From positions 218,710 to 282,709 of the forward strand of contig CAXAMN010003936.1 of assembly GCA_963970005.1 (NCBI GenBank): DNA of 64,000 bases. The letters are read 5' to 3'. Below, one piece after another: positions 51,015-60,359 of this stretch (position 1 is the first letter of the stretch; each line of letters opens with the position of its first letter). Under the pieces are notes generated by a model. It saw only the letters and a list, made by a program, of their open reading frames with translations. It did no database searches and had not been told where the DNA came from. The stretch is from Durusdinium trenchii. Lineage: Eukaryota; Sar; Dinophyceae; Suessiales; Symbiodiniaceae. A program made the position numbers and the translations under genes.

Positions 51015-51629
51015 GGCCCGAGTTCAAGAAGGACTCATGTCCTCCTCGTACAAGTCATTGCCCGAGGCCAACACAATTCCGTGGTGCTACTCAAAATAGG
51101 ACGGGTGCGCCAGCGTGTTTCCAGCGTGTTTCCAATCTGGCCACAGCCCTTTCAGGATCCGGAGGCCATCCCTCTGGGAACCAACCAATTCGCAACCACC
51201 GGGTAAAAATAGCAGGGATCGAAAAAATCCCACAACAGTCAACCACGCGCTTGTCCAACCTTTCTCAATGTATGAAGCTGGAAACTCACAGTGGCAGCTA
51301 CATCCGGAAGTCCCCTTTCTTGCCGAACCACGGCAAGAACCACCCTGCAAAGAGTCCACGTTGAGTCACCGGTGCGTGGTCCATGCGGCCCTTTATCCTG
51401 ACCCTTTACGACTTGAGACGCGTGGTGGCGGCCATGAACACTTCCGGCGTCACTTGAACAAATTCTACACCTGATACGCTAACGTGTTTCTGATCCCGAA
51501 CGCAAAACAAAACAATCGGTAAATATGGTAAGTACTGCGCGTTTTTTAGTTTCGTCGCCTGCACTACGCGCATGCACAAAGGGGCATTATTTTTTGCTGG
51601 CTGCTGGCCCGCTCGTGCAGGGCAGGCCA

Positions 51630-51775
51630 AGGGTTTACCTTAGCACCTGATGCAGCATGCTCCCCATCATCACATGGACTACTTTCAGCAGCCAAACCAA
51701 GATTTTGAGGCAGGCCGCCAGGCCTCATTTGTTTCCAGGCAAAAACAGCAAAACCTAATCAAACTGTAGTGCGCG
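51630..51775. repeat. direct repeat, copy 1 (pseudo-LTR)
   Basis: About 145 bases match the stretch at 54918-55063 in the same orientation with scattered substitutions and small indels. The best-conserved words are GGACTACTTTCAGCA and CCAGGCAAAAACAGCAAA. Confidence 0.75.
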
Positions 51776-51982
51776 AGCGGTGTTCAACCATTTTTTTTGT
51801 GAGTTGAACTCTCCAATACGAAGTTTTACAGGAAACTGAAGAAGCAAGAAAACGGTAGGGCACACTAAGCGGGAAACGGCCGCCAGGTCCGCACAAAGGG
51901 CAAGCAAACAACCAGGCCAGCGCCGCACTGACAGGTGACTTGCAACCACAGTGTGCAGCGCAGAAGTGAAAAACGAGGAGGG

Positions 51983-52729
51983 CTACTGCCTCCACGTTCT
52001 AGCTAACGCGCAGATCAACAATGCTTTTCGTATACGGCAAGGGTCACGCCAAGCTTGGAAGACAACAGCACTAATCAAGGACAATGGCCAACCGGCAAGT
52101 TTGAGATCCACCAAGACGTTCACCACAGCATCAAGCCACCTGCGCGTGTTTAAAGGGATGGCATGCCAACGGTGGAACCGGACACCAAAAAAATCGCAAA
52201 AACCCTCCTTCAGCAGGAGGAAAAGCCCAAACCTTGGGGGCCATACACCAAGCCATGGAAACACTCGAAAACTGAATGTCAAGCCATTTAACCGCCTCAC
52301 ATCCAGGCTCCACAGTGAAGGAAGAGCTATACACACACAGAAGAGCAGCAGCCAAGCAACCATGACAGTAAACAGCACCCAAAGGATGTCGTCCACGTAA
52401 CGGCCTCTACCTCGCGATCCCATGAAGACACAGCCGTGAAACCAAGTAACGAACGCTCTGTTAACGTCACAAGGCCATGCATGCTCTTCAACACCCAGGA
52501 CATCACTTGCAGCAATTTTACTCAAAACGCCAATGGGCACGCCACCCATGTGAACAGGGCCAGCAATTGAGTCGAGGTCATTCGTTGCTGCGACAAACGA
52601 AAGGCACAGCTCATCCAGGAGCCGTGTCAGGGAAAAGGATGTGTCAGGGTCAGTAACCGCACCGCCAAAAAAGGCGTCCTGCCACGGCCGCCACGACAGT
52701 GACAACATGTTTCCCGCTGAATCTGACAA
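51983..52729 (-). CDS. reverse transcriptase domain (YVDD)
   Basis: The frame is 248 codons long. The catalytic palm motif RGRYVDDILW lies at residues 108-117. About 50 residues before it comes HMGGVPIGVLSKIAASDVLG, the position of the RT GxPxG/S motif. The rest is hydrophobic and Trp-rich. It ends in TGA at 51983. The frame differs from that of the upstream GIY-YIG part, so the polyprotein is broken. Confidence 0.55.
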   Translation of the reverse strand: MSDSAGNMLSLSWRPWQDAFFGGAVTDPDTSFSLTRLLDELCLSFVAATNDLDSIAGPVHMGGVPIGVLSKIAASDVLGVEEHAWPCDVNRAFVTWFHGCVFMGSRGRGRYVDDILWVLFTVMVAWLLLFCVCIALPSLWSLDVRRLNGLTFSFRVFPWLGVWPPRFGLFLLLKEGFCDFFGVRFHRWHAIPLNTRRWLDAVVNVLVDLKLAGWPLSLISAVVFQAWRDPCRIRKALLICALARTWRQ

Positions 52730-53400
52730 CGCGCGTCAAAACATGTTTGGCAACTCTATTGGCATAGTGTGGGGGGGGGCACCACTTCAAAACTGACCTG
52801 CGTCAGCGGTTAAAGAAACACCGGGTGCCTTAGCCATACCACGTGTGCCGCAGGTACAAGGCAAAGCGTGTCCAACCTTTGGAGTCGTGAGGCGGCTGTT
52901 GATAACCTCCACAGCTTCGCGCAACGATCATATTTCGTCGCCTCCACCAAACTCTCCCATGACAAATTCAAAAGCGCGATGGGCCACCTCTTTCTCATGT
53001 GCCAAGCAGCACATGGCCCTGAAACCCAAAATAACAAGCAAAGGGAACAACCCGTATATGGTTCTTGTTTTTGTCATCAGGAACGAGTACCTTGTGACTG
53101 GGGTCAAAAATCATGTCCCAAGTGTAGCTGTTGTAAGCTTGCGCAGTGGCCCTGAAGAGCTGTTGTTCTCAGTCACCCACCTGCACATCAACCAACATGG
53201 GCGGCGCGCACGCACAGGCATCATTTCTATCTTTCTCACGGGCAGGTCTACGAGGAACGTCCCTCCATTTTTGGCATGCCAGGGCAGTAGCACACATATT
53301 CAACGTGAGGCAAAATCACGTCCTTACTGATGGAAGGGGCGTTTCAAGCATAATGCATTTGTGGCATAGAGCCAGGAACCAACCGGGCGTGAGAGCAAGA

Positions 53401-54444
53401 CTAAGCTTTCTCATCCTGATTCCAAGCATGCCCACATGTAGAACCCAAACCCACACGACGGAAAACATACAACATGGAAGTGCGAGGGAAACGACAGCAA
53501 ATACCACGCACAGGAGGGAGGCCTCTAGCTTGCAAAGCGGCATTAACCCGCCGAGTCGCCAAAGCCTTTGTGCCTCGCCCGACAAGACTACCGACAGCAC
53601 GCGACAAGGCGGCAGGCCCACATCCATTCGACCACTTACGCTCAACAACCATCACAACACACTTCGTGACGCACCTGCACGCAAGCAACTGTCGCTTGTC
53701 TGGTGTGTAAATGTCGATAGGACCGATCAAGCCATGGAACAAGAAACGCCGTTGCAACTCCTGTTTGGACAGCAAGTCAAACGCAATGTTGGAGGACATG
53801 TCAGGAACCACCAAGCGGGCAGGAACAGCATGAGCAGATGAACGCCCAAAACCTGCGGCATCGAAAGCATCGAAAGGGCCTCGTTTCCATGCACATCCCT
53901 TGTGCGACCTGCGCAGGAGCAGGAGCCCACAGTGAACCCACACACCGCAAGACCGAACATTGGCATTTGGAAGCCGGGAGCGAATGTCCATCTGCTCCAT
54001 AGCAGCGACACGAGACTAGTCACTGACGGCACAAAGGAAAGGAAAAAGCATCCTTGGCTGCAGCCCTCTCATGAGTTCATACTGCAGTTTGCGGCTGTCA
54101 CGGCAATGCGTGCGAAGGGTGAGGACAACATGTTCCAACCATCTACAAGCAACACCTGAAGAATGGTGCAAAGCACGTCCGGCATGCGCAATGCCAACAT
54201 AATAGCCACGCTTACTTAACCAAACGTACAAGCCAGCACAATCACTTGCAAGCACGCCAAACAACTTGTGCCAATCAAGGTCAGGAAAAACAGCTGCAAG
54301 TTGGAGACCGAGCAGGGAGTCCACCTTAGCACGGATATCTGCATAGGTCCAATTTGTCGGGCGTTCTTCCCTGCCTCTGGGCAGGTTCAAGCAACATGCC
54401 AGCTGGGCGACCCCATCTGCAGTGAAGGGTTGCAGGAAAGCCAC
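53401..54444 (-). pseudogene. GIY-YIG-like endonuclease region and linker, broken by TAG
   Basis: In 54016-54444 the frame reads DCAGLYVWLSKRGYYVGIAH, then VACRWLEHV and RKLQYELM. The GLY (residues 71-73), YYVG (81-84) and RW.EH (101-105) positions match the GIY, YIG and R..(E)H elements of the GIY-YIG nuclease fold. A TAG at 54016-54018 interrupts it. The same frame continues to 53401 with FDLLSKQELQRRFLFHGLIG and basic segments. An N-terminal nuclease ahead of an RT is the permuted order. Confidence 0.5.
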
Positions 54445-54917
54445 ACAACCGATCTACAGACGCAACATGCAGCCCAAAGCAATTCATCATGTTGATTAGA
54501 CCACTTCCATTTCATGTGAGGAGGGAAGAGCCAGTCAGTGCAAGTGGAAAAACATGCGCTCAGGGCACTCCAAAGGGCCGACGGCGCAAACAATGCATGA
54601 GAGGTTGCATTAAAAAAGCATTTTGCCTGGAGCAAAGCTGTTCCACACCGTTTCTGCAAGCAACAATGCAACATAATGCTACCATGAATGAATGACAACA
54701 ACATGCCAAGCCATGATATGGAGATGAAATATGAAGTCCTACACCTGCAGCCACATGAAGGCAGAGGCAGCAGGCGGAGCATACAAGGCTCACCGTCGTA
54801 AGGCACCTGAAAAACAGGAAATGCCTGATTGGTAGAAGAGCCTAGCACAGTACAGAATGAATACGAGTCAGCCGTGTCAATGCACGAAGGCGCACTTTTC
54901 TTCTGGTTGAGTCCGGG

Positions 54918-55063
54918 GGTTTACGTGAACACCTGTTGCTGCATGCTCCCCATCCTTTGACGATCACCTGGACTACTTTCAGCAACCGAACCAAGATTTT
55001 GAGGCAGGCATCATTCCTTTCCAGGCAAAAACAGCAAAGCCTATATAATCAAACTGTAGTTGA
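54918..55063. repeat. direct repeat, copy 2 (pseudo-LTR)
   Basis: This is the partner of the repeat at 51630-51775. Both lie in the same orientation and bracket the nuclease-RT unit. Confidence 0.75.
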
Positions 55064-55680
55064 CGAGCCCTAACAGGGACAGCGACGACAACCTTTATGG
55101 CATCGCCGGTTTGCGAAGCTCTACAATAAACCTTACAAACCCACCCTAAAACAATGAAGGCTAACAACAAAACCATTGCAAAAATTATGAAACATCGCTG
55201 AAAACAAAAAAGCAAGGAAAAGTCGAGGATGGTCGAGGGGCGTTACTGTTCCTCTGGTTTCCTAGGTCCTAGACGTTTCTTCCTTTTGATGATCCATTGA
55301 TTTGCTGGACTGTAACAACGCTTCGATGATTTCCCTTTGTTCAAACATTTTCCTGTTGCTGGATGATTTACATATTGATTTTGACTACGTACCTGGCCTT
55401 TTCCACGCGCAAGAAGCATCGATAATTAACTGCGCCGAAGCGTTGGGCGCCAAGGTGGCACTTGCCCGTGACCCCGCAGACCTCGTCTGAAAAATAAGTC
55501 GGCAGAGTCGGCTGCACAGGGGGGCACGAACAAAGAGTCACCAACGGGGTGCGTCAACGGCGCGACGGCAGCGGTGTGGTGTTGTGGCGGTGGCGCACCC
55601 CACTGGGCTCTGTGGCACGAAAAAAGGAAGTCAGTGGTGGAGCAGGCGCAGTGGTCGAGCAGGCGCGGTGGCGACACGGG
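55064..55680. other. stretch without a firm gene
   Basis: A plus-strand frame (55302-55490) contains LDDLHIDFDYVPGLFHAQEA and ends in TGA. The VPG and preceding acidic residues faintly recall a retroelement RNase H end, but no other domain supports it. Confidence 0.25.
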
Positions 55681-55681
55681 C

Positions 55682-55833
55682 GCGGACTTGCCAGCCACCG
55701 TGCTGTGGGCCATAGAAGGCCTCAAAGTTGTGAACCATCTCAATTAGTGGCATACTTCTTTTGAGAAATGAAGAGGCCATCTCTTCCAGGCGTGTGCTTT
55801 TCTTGAGGAATTGAAAGTAATTTTCAACTTCAT
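55682..55833 (-). CDS. orphan helical exon
   Basis: The minus frame reads PTLNEVENYFQFLKKSTRLE, then EMASSFLKRSMPLIEMVHNF and EAFYGPQHGGWQ. It meets a possible GT donor (TGGCAA/GTCCGC). It is strongly protein-like with a regular helical pattern. It may continue leftward into an uncertain frame. Family unknown. Confidence 0.45.
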
Positions 55834-56171
55834 TCAAGGTAGGCGATCGGAAAAGCAACCACACAATATGCGACACCGCCTGGGATGTCTCAGCATTTGG
55901 ACATCGTTCAGGTGTCAGGCTCGATGGCGCTTGTCATTCACCAAGTCGCTGACACCCCTCGAACTTGCTGGAGGACAGTTCACAATACAACAAGTGCCCA
56001 GTGGCAAAGTGGAAGTCTCACTCCTGTTGAAATGGAATGTTTTCACCTCTGGGTCTGGGTAAAGTGGTAAGTGGGTGTGAGTTGTCATTGCTGGTGACGC
56101 CTCCCCTGTTTCTACCACTGAAATGGTATGCGTCGACTTACCGGAAAGCTTGGTGCAAGCTTTCAGCCCGG

Positions 56172-56226
56172 CGCACACATGTGTGTGTGTGTGTGCACGC
56201 GCACGCGGGTGCGCGAGCGTGCGTGT
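56172..56226. repeat. TG/CG-rich dinucleotide tract
   Basis: ACACATGTGTGTGTGTGTGT is followed by a purine/pyrimidine alternating GCACGCGCACGCGGGTGCGCG stretch, the kind of sequence that can adopt Z-DNA. Confidence 0.8.
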
Positions 56227-56377
56227 CTACCACCGATGAGGCGATGCTTTTTGACCTGGGACATGATGTGCTGCGACCTGTTGGTGAAGTTGTGCACATG
56301 AGCATCATCCCCCGATGAATGTGCAGTGGAACTTCCAAGTGTGCCGCACAGAAATTCCACTGACATCGTGAGTTGGA

Positions 56378-56572
56378 TCAGTCCGGAAGTAAGCGCCGAA
56401 ACAGACGGGCTTGAGCTTGCAGCTGGAACAAAGAGCCAATGATCTTGTGGGAGGTCCAGGTGAGACCTATGCTTTTGGACATGCGTCTGAATCTCGAAGC
56501 AGCGACCATCGTTTCCACCCGGTCGACTACAGAGACAGCTTGACCCGATCGGCGCTTGATTGCGAGCCCCAA
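56378..56572 (-). CDS. orphan open frame, basic helical
   Basis: The frame reads RRSGQAVSVVDRVETMVAAS, then RFRRMSKSIGLTWTSHKIIG and SLFQLQAQARLFRRLLPD, and ends in TGA. It lies between two repeat tracts. It could be an exon or a retroelement remnant; no family is assigned. Confidence 0.35.
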   Translation of the reverse strand: MGLAIKRRSGQAVSVVDRVETMVAASRFRRMSKSIGLTWTSHKIIGSLFQLQAQARLFRRLLPD

Positions 56573-56589
56573 GCACTCTACACGTTCTA

Positions 56590-56700
56590 CTCGTAGCGTC
56601 CTTTCTACTAGTAGCGATGGCCTCCACCCGAGTAGCGATGGCCTCCGACCTAATAGCGATGGCCTCCACCCGAGTAGCGATGGCCTCCAACATAATAAAG
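56590..56700. repeat. GTAGCGATGGCCTCC tandem repeat
   Basis: Units of about 23 bases (AGTAGCGATGGCCTCCACCCG and variants) recur at least four times, preceded by CTACTAGTAGCGATGG. Read on the other strand, the core is related to the CTACTAG words at 41.4 and 44 kb. Confidence 0.75.
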
Positions 56701-56766
56701 TAGCTTCTTGCTAATTACTACTGGTCTAAGACTTTAATGTCAGAACTTACCACAAAAACATCTCAC

Positions 56767-56825
56767 CAGTCTGGGTGACCCAGGCGGCCGCCAGCGAATG
56801 GGTTCCAGCTTCCACGCATCGATCA
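56767..56825 (-). CDS. short exon with clean splice sites
   Basis: The exon runs from TTTTTTCTCCGCAG/TGATCG (a good pyrimidine tract) to AGACTG/GTGAGATG. The best frame reads DRCVEAGTHSLAAAWVTQT. It probably belongs to the secreted-protein gene starting at 57130. Confidence 0.5.
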
Positions 56826-56950
56826 CTGCGGAGAAAAAAGACACAGAAAGAAATCAGTTCGGCGTGACTCCGAACTTCGTCAATGATCTGTGATCCATGG
56901 TGACCTCAAACCCTTTCGATCATCATGTTAAAGCATTCAAATGATCCAAA

Positions 56951-57130
56951 TCATCCATCTGGGTTCCAACTGATCCCAACAGCATCGCTGTTCTCTCGCA
57001 GTTCGTCCCTTCCGATCGGGATCGGATCTTTGTCGTCGTCGGACATCGGACATCGTTTCCAGAAAGGGGCGACGATGCGCAGGGGAGCTGAGAGCAAGAG
57101 GAGGGCAGAGATGAGGCAAGCTGCGCGCAT
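56951..57130 (-). CDS. signal-peptide exon or small secreted protein
   Basis: An ATG at 57130 starts MRAACLISALLLLSAPLR, a typical signal peptide. An acidic mature segment (MSDDDKDPIPIGRDELRENS, then AVGISWNPDG) follows to TGA 56951. It is either a 59-residue secreted protein or the first exon of one continuing at 56825. The overlapping plus frame (56925-57152) looks less likely. Confidence 0.5.
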   Translation of the reverse strand: MRAACLISALLLLSAPLRIVAPFWKRCPMSDDDKDPIPIGRDELRENSDAVGISWNPDG

Positions 57131-57596
57131 GGAGCAAGCTGCGTCCAGGTGAAGTCGTGACCGGACTCCGGGACCTACGGCGGGGCCGTTCCAGTGAAGG
57201 TGCTGACCCCCTGCTGGGTCAGACCGTGACTGCGCCGAGGTCCAGGTGGCGGTCGTTTGGGCGACCAGGCTGTTTGGCCAGATGTGGTGCGTCAAGGAAC
57301 CGCCCATGTGCCGAGTTGCATCGGGCACTGGTTCAGGAACGAAGGGATGTGTGGCTGGCCAAGATGAAGGGATCTGGGAATGCTCCATGTCTTGCATTTG
57401 CGCATACATGTGATCGGTTCAATTTCGATGTTCAACTGGAAGTTTGTAACAAATCATCGAAGCGGAATGTTTAAGGGAATCAACCAAGCAAAAGCCCCAA
57501 CGTTCAGTCCCAAGAGACGCCACATGCTACTTCTTTTCAGCTCTCCGGTGTTCTTTCCATCGGATAACTCTCATCCCCAGTGCCCGTCACCGGAGC

Positions 57597-57694
57597 CTGG
57601 GGTCTCGTCCATCCACGTCTCGTCACCGCCATAGGCGAAGCGAGGGGCCATGGAGCGGAACTCGGCCGCTAAGCTTCGGCTGTGTAGGTAGAGT
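57597..57694 (-). CDS. orphan exon with GC donor
   Basis: The exon runs from TTGCAG/ACTCTACC to ACCCCAG/GCTCCGG (GC donor). It encodes LYLHSRSLAAEFRSMAPRFA, then YGGDETWMDETP. It is convincing as coding. Position suggests the gene upstream of the signal-peptide exon. Family not recognised. Confidence 0.5.
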
Positions 57695-57699
57695 CTGCA

Positions 57700-58620
57700 A
57701 GGCAAATGGATCATTGTTGAGCAGCACAGCCTGGAGTCAGAGATGTTGGTCACCTTTTCCCATGTGCATGTTTGGATGAGGCTCTCAAAATGTCTGAAAT
57801 TGGGACAGGCTGACCGGCTGCCGAACATGTCCATCTTTCGTCGCGAGTGAACGTCTCTGCCAGGCAAAGCCTGAGGCTCTTTTATCAGCAAATGTGGGCG
57901 TTGATGCTTGGTGGTCAGGCGTGAAACCTGCAAATGGCAGCGATGATGTGTGGGTTGCCTCGGCAGCGGCGTCCTCCGTGCATCTCACTCCATTCAGCTC
58001 GGCATGAAATGCATCACCCCAGTCGGCAGATCGGATCGCTCAGACCGTGATCTCGTTGCATCAAATGATTTGAGGGCTCTGAAGCGGAGGCCTTCGCAAA
58101 GCCCCAACAAAGCGGGCACCCTTCGCCCACTCTGGATTTCCAACGTGGGTGTTTAAGTGTGTGTTGGCCGTCGCCGACCCTTCCCTCTTTTTGGTTCCAT
58201 ATGCCACCACTCGCTTTCGGTCTAGGCTCTGCACTGAATTGCACTAGTTTCGGGCTGCGCGTGTGAGATGCGGTCCAAGCCTTCTGTGAAGCTCTGCTTT
58301 ACCTTCACTTGCATATGTATATACTATAGTCTATATACACAGTACATTATAGATGATTATATAAATATATGTTGGGTCTATCCTATTACCAGTAACAGTG
58401 GATTATGATGGTTGGTAAAGGCCTTGTTCTTATAACTTGATGAGGGCTTTCTCGGCCAGCACACAACAACTGAAAATGGAAATGGGAAAAACAGCACGAT
58501 GATGGGTAGTATACTTGGAGTCCACCCTTGACCGCTTTGTCGATGGAAGGGTTTCAATTCCGAACCAAGGACGAAACAACGCCGCTGACCAATCATTGTG
58601 CCAAGAAATCTTACACCAAA
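57700..58620. other. stretch without a supported gene
   Basis: Open frames are short or ambiguous (57950-58156 plus, 58014-58244 minus). An AT-rich patch lies at 58304-58372. Confidence 0.3.
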
Positions 58621-58624
58621 ATCA

Positions 58625-59541
58625 CTAAGGCTTCCGGACAATGATTTGAATGGGAGGATGGTGGCTTTTGGGGTTGTTCCAGAAACCTTTCGGGATCACA
58701 TGGAAGGCTTGAGACACCTCGGCGCTATTCCTGGCCCACGCTCCCACTTGGTGGGAGCGTGGGTCCGGGTGGAGATTCGGATCGGAGCGGAGATGCCAAC
58801 TGCGATGGAAAAACACTGGCTGGTTCATTGATCTACCATGGCCCCCCGGTAGCTCAGCCGACGGAGACATTCCTTCACCCGTCCCCACTGGCGACCCGAC
58901 CCGACCGCGAGCACGGTCCGGTCCATCAGGCCCGACCGTCCACCGGCCACCGTCCGGCGCTCTGCCGGCGTCACAGGGATTCCGGTCGGCCAAGCTGGCT
59001 GGGCCAGTTGGATTGCCTTTTGCGCCACCGTTTTTCCTCTCAAAAGTCCTTAAAGTCGCAATCGCCCGGTACTTATGTGGCGACAGTTGGTTGAAGATCA
59101 GGAAGTATTGCAAGGACACCGCTTGAAAAGCATGTTGAAGCCAATCAGTAATCATTTCACAGGCATTCTTTCTACATGTTTCTACGGAAATGGTTTCTTC
59201 TCCATCGCCCTTTAAAGCCTTAAGAATCTGGGCCGAAAAGAATTTGAGGGGATGTGGATTGTGGATTCGTAGGACACAAAGAAGGATGGAAACCATATGA
59301 AACTGGTCGCCACAGAGCAGCATATGGTCGCCGCTTGTCTTAGACATAAAAGAAACTCACCTCTGGCATCCGTGGCGCAAATCTGGAAATCCCCCGCCAC
59401 GAATTTCCTTTGTACAGAGTGGTGCTGGGCCGCCCCAAAAAGATCACATGTGCCTATGCAGTGACCCTGCAGAATGGATTCGATAGGAAACTGAATGGAA
59501 GTCCTATGCAGGGACCCAGCCACATCCTCATCCTTCCACAC
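58625..59541 (-). CDS. uncertain long minus frames
   Basis: Frame 58625-59347 (240 codons) is protein-like in its first half (HPLKFFSAQILKALKGDGEE, then CRKNACEMITDWLQHAFQAV) and low-complexity after about 59040. Frame 59212-59541 reads RTSIQFPIESILQGHCIGTC, then FVAGDFQICATDARGEFLLC. Both overlap a plus frame (59410-59640; RVVLGRPKKITCAYAVTLQN). Strand and structure are undecided. Confidence 0.3.
58736..58768. repeat. perfect hairpin, 13-base stem
   Basis: CCCACGCTCCCAC and GTGGGAGCGTGGG pair perfectly around a three-base loop. No T tract follows. Confidence 0.8.
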
Positions 59542-59631
59542 TCTTTCGGGTCAGCTGCCTCACCTGCCAGAGACCACGTTTTTGCGTTTCGTGCGTGTTT
59601 TTTTCTTTTTCGTGTGGCAACTAGCGCGGCA

Positions 59632-59657
59632 CTCCTGTGAAGCTGCTGCTTCACAGG
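59632..59657. repeat. perfect hairpin, 10-base stem
   Basis: CCTGTGAAGC and GCTTCACAGG pair around a four-base loop in DNA otherwise without a called gene. Confidence 0.75.
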
Positions 59658-60359
59658 TGGAGAGCGCACAGATCGGAGGCTGATGTACTTGGTGAGGTTT
59701 CTATAGTCCAAAAGGGAAGACACGTCTAGGAAAGACAAGGGATGGTCATGTACACCCAAGCTCTTTCAACTCAAAAAGGGTGCAGTCCGCTTTTGGACAT
59801 GCTACAAATTAATTGCTTGGAGTGGGTTCCAGAACGCCTTTTCTTGCTGATGCTCAGAATCATAATCGTTCTCTCTGAGCACAGGCCCTAACCCACAGTC
59901 AATCTCGACAGAGATGGTCATTATTCATTCAACTGAAATCTTGAAAATCCCTGCCACAATCAAACAACAAAGATCAAGAGAGTTCCTGTGACTTCGCATG
60001 TGTTTGACCTGCACTTCTTTTCGCTTGTTCACAACATCGAATGAATGTTGTTTGGATTGGAACCATCGTGCACTGCAGTCACATCAATGGCTGATGTCAA
60101 GCGAGTCCATACCTGATGTTTTCACTACTTTGGGCTGAAGGTGGACGAGAAGAAATTTGGACCCACAGAAATGCCGCTTCCAAGACTTGTTGCAATAGAA
60201 GTTCAACCGTTTGAGGTTCATGCCTTCTGAACAAATATGCGAAAACAGCTTCTTGAGAAGGCAAACGAAACACTTTGAGGCGTTGCAAACGCCACAAACT
60301 CCTGTTGAACGTCCTGAAAATGAAGACTGCTGGACAAATACCCCATCCAGCCCATTTAC

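Larger units (their letters stand above)
51630..55063 (-). mobile_element. Penelope-like retroelement between direct repeats, decayed
   Basis: Minus-strand order: direct repeat (about 54918-55063), GIY-YIG-like frame (54016-54444), linker frames (53401-54000, 52810-53037), YVDD reverse transcriptase (51983-52729), direct repeat (about 51630-51775). The repeats are about 3.29 kb apart and share GCATGCTCCCCATC, TGGACTACTTTCAGCA, AACCAAGATTTTGAGGCAGG, TTTCCAGGCAAAAACAGCAA and AATCAAACTGTAGT. Penelope-like elements combine RT with GIY-YIG and often carry such pseudo-LTRs. An N-terminal GIY-YIG matches the permuted clade known from algae and invertebrates. A TAG between the first two frames and later frame changes make this copy inactive. 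Confidence 0.55.

Noticed and set aside
58845..58875. CGGTAGCTCAGCCGACGG, a tRNA A-box-like stretch
   Set aside because: No B box (GGTTCRA) or acceptor stem pairing was seen at the right distance.
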